A stretch of DNA of 29,658 nucleotides from an uncultured bacterium (GTDB lineage Bacteria; Cyanobacteriota; Vampirovibrionia; Gastranaerophilales; Gastranaerophilaceae): the NCBI GenBank assembly GCA_902489575.1, contig CABUAQ010000015.1:1-29658 (forward strand), read 5' to 3'. Position numbers and translations under genes: made by a program. This document shows, one piece after another, positions 24,014-29,658 of the stretch. A model generated the notes under the pieces. It ran no database searches, was not told the origin of the DNA, and worked only from the letters and a program-made list of their open reading frames with translations. The number at the start of each line of letters is the position of its first letter. Position 1 is the first letter of the stretch.

Positions 24014-24922
24014 ATGGACTTTTTTAAATATTTGGCAGATATCCCGATAATTATCGTAGTTGCTGTATTCATAATTTCTACAATATACTGTTTTTCCAAA
24101 TATATGCAAACAGGGAAAAATCTGAACATTCTAATCAACTTTATGGAAAATTTCAAAAGGAATGATCTAAATTTCAGATTTAAAGAGATCGACAGCTGGA
24201 TGCTTGCTAATCCTTATGTGTCAATAATTTGGACAGAGTTTAAAAACACTCTTGTATTCTCTGAATCAATTCCCTTGAAAACAGAAGGTAAAAATTTTCA
24301 GTACCAAGATATATCATCTACAGTACAAAATGTCCAAACAACCGCTGACCCGCTGTATTTTTTCAATGAAGAAACTTTAATTACTTCTAAGTTTAATTTT
24401 AAAATGGTACAAACTATCCCTACAGTTTTGACAGGTTTTGGACCTTTGTTCACGTTTTTGAACATCGCAATTGCATTTGGACGAATTGACTTTTCTACAC
24501 AAGAGAAAACAATAGAATCTGTTTCCAGCTTTATGGGAAGCATGCAAATTGCCGCATTAGTTTCAGTTATTGCAGTAGGTTCATCACTCATTTATCTTAT
24601 GATTGAAAGAATAATGTATAACAGACTTTGTAAAACCCCGTTAAACAGAATTCAAGAAATTATGGGAAATCTTTTTGCAAGTATATCTGCAGAAAAGTTC
24701 TTGTATGAACTGCTGAGAGAAACAAAAATTCAAAATAACTCTACGGCAAACCTTATGGGAGAATTTCCGGGGCAATTTAAAACATCACTTAACGCCAGTA
24801 TGGCAACAAACCTTGTTCCCTACTTGGAAAACCTTATATTCGGGCTAAACCAGCTCAATAAACAACTCAAAGAATCACTAAAAGAAAAAAAAGCAACCGA
24901 TGTTGTTGATGAACTTTTCTAA
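24014..24922 (+). CDS. ZorA-like MotA/TolQ/ExbB-family membrane protein
   Basis: Stator-type ion-channel subunit expected to form a ring in the inner membrane. In its 302 residues TM1 is about 8-28. A cytosolic part includes NPYVSIIWTEFKNTLVF (67-83), which matches the hP..xxxWxEFxxTLv pattern of ZorA proteins. TM2 is PTVLTGFGPLFTFLNIAIAF (about 137-156) and TM3 is AALVSVIAVGSSLIYLMIE (about 179-197). A helical tail of about 100 residues ends the protein, much shorter than the several-hundred-residue tail described for Zorya ZorA. It is followed nine bases later by a ZorB-like gene. A general MotA/ExbB-type energiser is the alternative. Confidence 0.75.
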   Translation: MDFFKYLADIPIIIVVAVFIISTIYCFSKYMQTGKNLNILINFMENFKRNDLNFRFKEIDSWMLANPYVSIIWTEFKNTLVFSESIPLKTEGKNFQYQDISSTVQNVQTTADPLYFFNEETLITSKFNFKMVQTIPTVLTGFGPLFTFLNIAIAFGRIDFSTQEKTIESVSSFMGSMQIAALVSVIAVGSSLIYLMIERIMYNRLCKTPLNRIQEIMGNLFASISAEKFLYELLRETKIQNNSTANLMGEFPGQFKTSLNASMATNLVPYLENLIFGLNQLNKQLKESLKEKKATDVVDELF

Positions 24923-24931
24923 AAGGAACCT

Positions 24932-25624
24932 ATGACACTAAGACACAGAGTACAAAATAATAACAACGGAACAGAAGAAAATATCTTTTGGGTCACAATG
25001 GCAGACTTACTGTTAGGTTTGGCAATTATTTTTATCACTCTGTTTGTACTTGCAATGACCGGTTTTTCTCAACAAAACATCCAGCAGCAAAAAGTTCAAA
25101 TGGAAGTTTCTGAAAAAATCAGCACAGAATTAAAGAAAGCTGAGATCTATGCCGATATTGATAAAATGACCGGCGATTTAAAGATTTCAGATGTCGAATT
25201 GTTTGAACTTAACAGCTATGTTTTATCTCCAAATGGGAAAAAACTGCTTGACAAACTTGCACCAATTTATATAAATTCAATATTCGCAGACAAAGAATTG
25301 GCTGAACAAATTCAATATATAATAATACAAGGACACACTGACTCGCACACATTTGCCGGAATAAATTCTAAAGATGAACAATTCTTGAAAAATATGGATT
25401 TGAGTCTAAAAAGAGCAAATGCCGTCGCTCAATATATATTAACAACAAATTACGATAAACAATATTCCGACAAATTTAGAAAAATCATTGTAGTTGAAGG
25501 AAAAAGTTTTAATGAACCGATTTTAATTAATGGAGTTGAGGACTACGATAAAAGCAGGCGGGTTGAGCTCAAATTAAAAGTAAAAGATTGGAACGTATCG
25601 ACAGCACTAGGATTAAAAAGATGA
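24932..25624 (+). CDS. ZorB-like MotB/OmpA-family protein
   Basis: Single-pass inner-membrane protein with a periplasmic peptidoglycan-binding domain, partner of the preceding channel protein. In 230 residues: a short cytosolic start; one membrane helix beginning WVTMADLLLGLAIIFITLFV, with D25 in the place of the ion-carrying Asp of MotB/ZorB; a Gln-rich linker; and an OmpA-like domain (about 90-225) with IQGHTDS, MDLSLKRANAVAQYIL and a final SRRVELKLKV. AAAGGA precedes the start. The stop overlaps the next start as ATGA. Confidence 0.8.
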   Translation: MTLRHRVQNNNNGTEENIFWVTMADLLLGLAIIFITLFVLAMTGFSQQNIQQQKVQMEVSEKISTELKKAEIYADIDKMTGDLKISDVELFELNSYVLSPNGKKLLDKLAPIYINSIFADKELAEQIQYIIIQGHTDSHTFAGINSKDEQFLKNMDLSLKRANAVAQYILTTNYDKQYSDKFRKIIVVEGKSFNEPILINGVEDYDKSRRVELKLKVKDWNVSTALGLKR

Positions 25625-26982
25625 TAGAAACAGATAATATTTTAGAAACAATTAACATGATAAAACTGTACAATCTTGATATTCGTACAGTTACTCTTGC
25701 AATAAGCCTTAGAGATTGCATTTCGGATGATGTGGATAAGGTTTGTGAAAACATTTATAACAAAATAAAAAAATATGCAAAAAACCTTGTTGAATACGCA
25801 GATGAACTTGCGGAAGAATATTCTATCCCGATTATAAACAAACGAATTGCAGTAACTCCAATATCTTTCATAGGAGAATCCTGCAAAAACCCCGATTACG
25901 TTAAAATCGCAAAAACTCTTGATAAAGCAGCTCAAGAAGTAGGCGTGAACTTTGTCGGAGGATTTTCCGCCCTTGTTGAAAAAGGCTGTACTAGAGGAGA
26001 TGAACTTTTAATAGAAAGTATTCCTCAAGCAATGGCTTCAACTGAAAGACTTTGTTCATCAATCAATCTTGCCTCATCAAAAGCGGGAATAAATATGGAC
26101 GCTGTCTTAAAAATGTCAAAAATAATCAAAAAAGCAGCTGAATTAACTGCGGATCGTGACGGCATAGGTGCAGCAAAACTAGTAGTATTTTGCAATGTTC
26201 CGGGAGATAATCCATTTATGGCAGGAGCATTCTGCGGGATCGGTGAGCCGGAATGTGCACTAAACGTTGGGGTTTCTGGTCCGGGTGTAGTTAGAGCAGC
26301 TGTTGAAGCATTACCAAAAAATGCTGATATGAGTGAACTTGCTAATAAGATTAAAGAAATTGCATTTAAAATAACATCAACAGGAGAACTTGTCGGGAGA
26401 AAACTTGCCAGACGACTCGATATTCCGTTTGGAGTAATTGATTTATCATTAGCACCAACTCCGGCTCCTGGAGATAGTGTCGCTGGAATATTTCAGGCAA
26501 TGGGCTTAGAGCATGCAGGAGCTCACGGAACAACAGCAGCACTTGCAATGCTTAATGATGCTGTAAAAAAAGGTGGAATTATGGCAAGTTCACACGTCGG
26601 CGGATTATCCGGAGCATTTATTCCTGTATCAGAAGACGCAGGAATGATTGAAGCCGCAGCTAAAGGCTATCTTGTCTTTGATAAACTGGAAGCTATGACA
26701 TCTGTTTGTTCGGTAGGACTTGATATGATTGCAATTCCGGGTGACACGCCATCTGATATAATTGCAGGAATTATCGCAGATGAAATGGCAATAGGTATGA
26801 TTAATAAAAAAACAACAGCAGTCAGAATTATTCCGGCTCACGGGAAAAAAGTAGGAGATAAAATTTCCTACGGTGGACTTTTGGGTGAAGCACCGATTAT
26901 GCCGGTGAATAATCTGTCATCCACAACATTTGTACAACGGGGCGGAAGAATTCCGGCACCAATTCACAGTCTTAACAATTAA
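25621..26982 (+). CDS. PFL family protein (DUF711 / UPF0210)
   Basis: 453 residues. The start at 25621 (MIETDNILETINMIK) matches the family's usual N-terminus and overlaps the preceding stop as ATGA. Hallmarks are LDIRTVTLAISLRDC, PIINKRIAVTPISF, GFSALVEKG, GAFCGIGEPECALNVGVSGPG, and GDTPSDIIAGIIADEMAIG. The family is grouped with pyruvate formate-lyase by fold resemblance, but its reaction is not established, and no glycyl-radical motif is obvious here. It is an ordinary full-length member in an unexpected place, between membrane-motor genes and a duplicated unknown family. Confidence 0.93.
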   Translation: MIETDNILETINMIKLYNLDIRTVTLAISLRDCISDDVDKVCENIYNKIKKYAKNLVEYADELAEEYSIPIINKRIAVTPISFIGESCKNPDYVKIAKTLDKAAQEVGVNFVGGFSALVEKGCTRGDELLIESIPQAMASTERLCSSINLASSKAGINMDAVLKMSKIIKKAAELTADRDGIGAAKLVVFCNVPGDNPFMAGAFCGIGEPECALNVGVSGPGVVRAAVEALPKNADMSELANKIKEIAFKITSTGELVGRKLARRLDIPFGVIDLSLAPTPAPGDSVAGIFQAMGLEHAGAHGTTAALAMLNDAVKKGGIMASSHVGGLSGAFIPVSEDAGMIEAAAKGYLVFDKLEAMTSVCSVGLDMIAIPGDTPSDIIAGIIADEMAIGMINKKTTAVRIIPAHGKKVGDKISYGGLLGEAPIMPVNNLSSTTFVQRGGRIPAPIHSLNN

Positions 26983-26994
26983 AGGAAAAATATT

Positions 26995-27519
26995 ATGGCA
27001 AAAGCTAACTCTATTTCAAAATTTGACAACAGTTTAACCGAATTTTTAATCAATGCTATGGCTGACAAATACGGGGATGCCAGATCTTATGCTTACAAAT
27101 ACAATAACCTAAAAGTATATATGGATCCAAAAAAAATTGCAGAACCTCATTTTTTTGTTTCAATTGGAATTTCTGAAGCCTGTTTTTCTATAACCGACGG
27201 CAAAAAATTAGAAGGCGGATTGGGCAGTGAAGATGGTTATGTAAAACGCTGGAGTGACAGAACAAACATTCACAAAGAACTCGAATCTCACTGGAAAATA
27301 TTGAAAGAAGCAATTGCAGCCGAAACAGAAGAAGACGCCTCTAAAAAATCAACCGCAACTGTTCGATTACGAAGAGCAGAAACAGCAAACGATCAATTAA
27401 ATGTTGATATGACAGGTACCGGTATTGATAAAACTAAACGTCAGGAACTTCAACGAAAACGAACAAGGTTTGAAGGTTTCAAAAAGGATTTGGAGCAAAA
27501 AAATAAAAACAAAAACTAA
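26995..27519 (+). CDS. Unknown protein, tandem paralogue 1
   Basis: 174 residues, cytosolic by composition. A domain at about 35-105 is shared with the next gene: KYNNLK (35-40), VSIGISEACFSITDG (55-69), GGLG (74-77), YVKRW (82-86) and a final W100. The rest (107-174) is charged, Lys/Arg/Glu-rich and probably helical or disordered. AAAGGA precedes the ATG, 12 bases after the PFL gene. The family is unrecognised; the repeated domain looks like a compact alpha/beta binding domain, which is a guess. Confidence 0.75.
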   Translation: MAKANSISKFDNSLTEFLINAMADKYGDARSYAYKYNNLKVYMDPKKIAEPHFFVSIGISEACFSITDGKKLEGGLGSEDGYVKRWSDRTNIHKELESHWKILKEAIAAETEEDASKKSTATVRLRRAETANDQLNVDMTGTGIDKTKRQELQRKRTRFEGFKKDLEQKNKNKN

Positions 27520-27533
27520 CAAAAAGGATTATT

Positions 27534-28139
27534 ATGAAAACACTTCACGAATTAGCAGTAAAACTACAAACATATATTATCAAATCACAAGAAGATGCTC
27601 ATAACGCAACTAATATGAACATCACAAAATATAATAACCTAAAATTGAGAATGGAAACGAGATTACACTTTCCAAACGTTATTGTATGTATCGGAATATC
27701 CGAAGCAACATTTAACATTGCAGACGGGACAAAAACAGACGGCGGACTTGGCCCTGATGAAAAATATGTAAGGAAATGGCTTGGCAGCAGTACGGTTATT
27801 GCAGATTTAAAAGAGATCTGGATTGCAATGAGTGCATTGATAAAACCTGAAGATGAAAACAAATCTATTGCTATAGAAGGTGAAGCAGACGAAGCTAAAA
27901 AAGATGCCCCGCGTAAAAAAAATAAACTGAGAAGTCTTATCGATATGACAATGCCTCTGGATTCTGAACCGGAAGATTCTGATAATGAAGAAGGTCAAGA
28001 AAGAATTTCTGTGGAAGAAGAAGCTAAACATGCAGAAGCTTCATCAACATCAGATGAAATAAGCGACGAACCGGAAACAGTTGAAGAAGTAAAAAAGGGA
28101 TTAAAAGATTATTTAAAATCAATGTTTAGAAAGATATAA
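27534..28139 (+). CDS. Unknown protein, tandem paralogue 2 with acidic tail
   Basis: 201 residues. Shares with the preceding gene KYNNLK (32-37), VCIGISEATFNIADG (51-65), GGLG (70-73), YVRKW (78-82) and W96. The C-terminal half diverges: a Lys-rich patch (about 124-135), a long acidic low-complexity stretch (about 145-180, rich in Glu, Asp and Ser), then a short amphipathic helix KKGLKDYLKSMFRKI that could bind a membrane or partner. AAAAAGGA precedes the ATG, 14 bases after the first copy. It is the last gene of the operon, with no classical terminator after it. Confidence 0.75.
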   Translation: MKTLHELAVKLQTYIIKSQEDAHNATNMNITKYNNLKLRMETRLHFPNVIVCIGISEATFNIADGTKTDGGLGPDEKYVRKWLGSSTVIADLKEIWIAMSALIKPEDENKSIAIEGEADEAKKDAPRKKNKLRSLIDMTMPLDSEPEDSDNEEGQERISVEEEAKHAEASSTSDEISDEPETVEEVKKGLKDYLKSMFRKI

Positions 28140-28187
28140 TCCCTACTAAGGTTCTAATATCAATACAACAACATTAACAAAAGAAGT

Positions 28188-28224
28188 AGATTGCCGCGGT
28201 CACAATGTTCCCGCGCAATGACGG
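28188..28224. repeat. REP-like palindromic repeat, copy 1
   Basis: ATTGC-(C)-GCGG near 28190-28199 pairs with CCGCGCAAT at 28211-28219, with one bulge, followed by GACGG. This GATTGC...GCAATGACGG layout is familiar from intergenic repeats in many bacterial genomes. The hairpin could also end the operon transcript 50 bases upstream. Confidence 0.55.
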
Positions 28225-28425
28225 ATATATTTACCCACGGCGAGAACCCTTGTGGAGCTGAATTGTAGTAGTAAGAAGTGCTACAAGTTAGTGGCAAAGT
28301 GCCCGTGCGGCAAATAATATTACGAACATATGTGAAGCAATCCGGAGGGGAAATGATATTGTTGCAAAAAGCTTGAAAAAATCTTAAAACAAAATAAGCA
28401 ACATAAGCTAAAAAGATGATTACCA

Positions 28426-28463
28426 CAGTTGCCCTGCGCGTTCGCAATGACGGGTATATTTAC
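28426..28463. repeat. REP-like repeat, copy 2
   Basis: Its last 20 bases (28444-28463) match copy 1 (28215-28234) at 19 positions. The palindromic half is shorter (GTTGC...GCAA) and preceded by GCGCGTTC. An 11-base piece, GCGTTCGCAAT, recurs at 28470-28480. Confidence 0.5.
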
Positions 28464-28495
28464 TACCCCGCGTTCGCAATATAACGCATAATATT

Positions 28496-28969
28496 TTATT
28501 CAGCGTCTAAACTTTCAACAACAAGTTCTGACATACATTTTCCATCAGAAAAAAGTTCGTTTTCTTTAAAGTAAATTTTAATTTCTCTTTCTGCGCTTTC
28601 AACAGAATCAGAACCGTGTACGATATTATATTCTTTTACTTGAGCAAAATCTGCTCTAATTGTTCCAACTTCTGCAGTATTTGGATCGGTTGCCCCCATA
28701 ATATGTCTTGCCCCAGCAACTGCATTATAGCCTTGAACAACCATTGCAATAATAGGTCCGCTTTGAATATATTTGATAAGTCTTGGATAGAACGGTTTAC
28801 CTTCGTGTTCAGCATAGTGAGCTCTTGCCTGTTCATCGGATACTTGAAGCATTTTAAGCCCAATCACTTTGAAACCTTTTGTTTCAAATCTTTTAATAAC
28901 TTCCCCGATTAACCCTCTTTGAACCCCGTCAGGCTTTACTGCTATAAAGGTTCTTTCTTCTGTATGCAT
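28496..28969 (-). CDS. ndk: Nucleoside diphosphate kinase
   Basis: Transfers phosphate from NTPs to NDPs through a phospho-His intermediate. 157 residues with ERTFIAVKPDGVQRGLIGE at the start, GTIRADFA, and the active-site H118 in NIVHGSDSVESAEREI. About 10-15 residues longer at the C-terminus than the commonest bacterial form (KCMSELVVESLDAE). AAAGGAG precedes the ATG. Confidence 0.97.
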   Translation of the reverse strand: MHTEERTFIAVKPDGVQRGLIGEVIKRFETKGFKVIGLKMLQVSDEQARAHYAEHEGKPFYPRLIKYIQSGPIIAMVVQGYNAVAGARHIMGATDPNTAEVGTIRADFAQVKEYNIVHGSDSVESAEREIKIYFKENELFSDGKCMSELVVESLDAE

Positions 28970-28999
28970 AATAAATCTCCTTTTTAAACATATAGTGGC

Positions 29000-29008
29000 A
29001 TTATATCA
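29000..29008 (-). promoter_or_regulatory. Extended -10 promoter of ndk
   Basis: On the minus strand TGA followed directly by TATAAT (29005-29000); no good -35. The transcription start would be near 28993, giving a leader of about 23 bases with AAAGGAG. Confidence 0.55.
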
Positions 29009-29016
29009 CAAAACTT

Positions 29017-29658
29017 TTATTTTTGCACTGGTTGTTTTGTTGAAGATAAAAATTTTTTGTTTAAGAATTTTGTTATAGGTTGTTCAATAAAATAGTACAC
29101 TAAAATTCCTGAAATTATTACAACAATAGTTTGGAAACAAAATACAACAGAAGCATGTGCTTTTACGTATTCTAAATTATTAAGATATAACGTATATTTC
29201 AACTGTCATTACAATAAATTGTATTATATAAATTGTATAAGAATATTTACCAAGTAATCCTAATGTTTTGTTATTAAAAAGCTTTGAAAGATATCCCTCT
29301 CTAATTAAGAACAAATAAAACAATATTCCAAAAGTTAATATAAATAAAAAGTTTGATTTACCAGGAATTTTACCACAGAGCAACAAATAATATGCCAAAA
29401 AACCTAATAAATATATTTCTAAACCGGTTAAAATAATTTTAATTCTATTTGTGCAATTTTTTAAAAATTTATTTTGATATAACATTGCTAAGAAATATCC
29501 AAACCCCAAACCTCCAATTCCTCTTAAAATCCCAACATTTATCATATCTTTATATAATCCCCAATGATTATTTCCTTTAAAGTTTAAAAAAATCACATAA
29601 CTGAATAATACTAATAAAGCTGTTATAAAATTGAATATTTTTTTGTCTGTAATTTTGT
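29017..29658 (-). pseudogene. Acyltransferase-3 family membrane protein, frameshifted and cut by the window end
   Basis: The reading frame is open from the window edge (codons from 29656) to a stop at 29180-29182. It gives hydrophobic helices and the family-like segment LGLLGKYSYTIYIIQFIVM. The following frame (+1) continues from about 29202 as LKYTLYLNNLEYVKAHASVVFCFQTIVVIISGILVYYFIEQP, ending at 29017. YYFIEQP is the usual C-terminal signature (FxxEkP) of OafA-type O-acyltransferases that modify surface polysaccharides. Skipping one base near 29203 joins both parts smoothly. Either a real frameshift or a sequencing error; no homopolymer is at the spot. The start lies outside the window. Confidence 0.65.

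Larger units (their letters stand above)
28140..28495. other. Gene-free, GC-richer region with REP-like repeats
   Basis: 356 bases between convergent units without a credible gene; a 95-codon minus-strand reading is low-complexity and crosses the repeats. It contains two copies of a GCAATGACGG-type element (28188-28224 and 28426-28463), a third partial GCGTTCGCAAT (28470-28480), and in between an unassigned stretch of mixed composition. Looks like a site of accumulated REP elements. Confidence 0.6.

Noticed and set aside
24014..25624. A complete Zorya defence system
   Set aside because: Only the ZorA/ZorB-like pair is visible; no ZorC, helicase-type ZorD or HNH-type ZorE follows, and the ZorA tail is short.
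24014..25624. Flagellar stator MotA/MotB
   Set aside because: No flagellar gene is nearby, and the NPxxSxxWxEFxxTL segment and three-helix layout fit ZorA-type proteins better than four-helix MotA.
28160..28447. 95-codon minus-strand open frame after the ZorAB-like operon
   Set aside because: It runs through both REP-like repeats, has no ribosome site and its translation is low-complexity.
1..29658. CRISPR array, tRNA genes or insertion sequences
   Set aside because: No regularly spaced repeats, no cloverleaf-like stretch with CCA-end arms, and no transposase-like protein were seen in any frame.

Overview
The window is AT-rich, densely packed bacterial chromosome. It carries an LPS gene (lpxA), bacterial-type sigma-70-like promoters, Shine-Dalgarno sites of the AAAGGAG type, and a ribosomal cluster running infA-rpmJ-rpsM-rpsK-rpsD-rpoA-rplQ-truA-rplM-rpsI. 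Several hypothetical proteins begin with a flexible Asn/Thr/Lys-rich leader followed by a short Phe-centred motif (AFTGG, IHFGEF, INFRSS). From memory this is a habit of the gut non-photosynthetic cyanobacterial relatives (Vampirovibrionia/Melainabacteria, order Gastranaerophilales). That placement is an inference and was not checked against any database.

Layout. 1-5.0 kb: gshA-type glutamate-cysteine ligase, a CDF zinc-type exporter, a small secreted Cys-containing protein, the replicative helicase dnaB and an all-helical unknown, mostly arranged as convergent pairs with almost no spacing. 5.2-10.2 kb (minus strand): ileS preceded by a glutamate/dicarboxylate symporter gene 3 bp away, then a membrane-anchored unknown. 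10.3-16.9 kb (plus strand): iron-dependent alcohol dehydrogenase, a 558-residue unknown with NUMOD3-like segments, lpxA, an M29 aminopeptidase and a 401-residue unknown. Most of these genes end in clear rho-independent terminators. 17.0-22.4 kb (minus strand): the ribosomal alpha-type operon, including rpmJ at 22034-22147 (37 codons). It contains two unusually long, GC-richer, structured spacers, ahead of rpsM and ahead of rpsD. 22.8-28.1 kb (plus strand): rimI-bioY, then a separately promoted, tightly packed operon. That operon holds a ZorA-like (MotA/ExbB-type) and a ZorB-like (MotB/OmpA-type) membrane motor pair, a PFL/DUF711 protein and two tandem paralogous unknowns. 28.1-29.7 kb: a gene-free stretch with REP-like repeats, ndk, and a frameshifted acyltransferase-3 gene running off the window end.

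The strongest candidate for something undescribed is the operon at 24014-28139. It is a compact Zorya-type stator pair with no recognisable zorC, zorD or zorE. In their place are a metabolic-looking PFL/DUF711 gene and a tandemly duplicated unknown family sharing an IGISEAxFxIxDG core. Whether this is a defence system or a housekeeping envelope machine cannot be decided from the sequence. Secondary points of interest are the structured leaders in the ribosomal operon, the HVGT variant of the IleRS HIGH motif, a probable leaderless rimI transcript, and the shared N-terminal F-motif.
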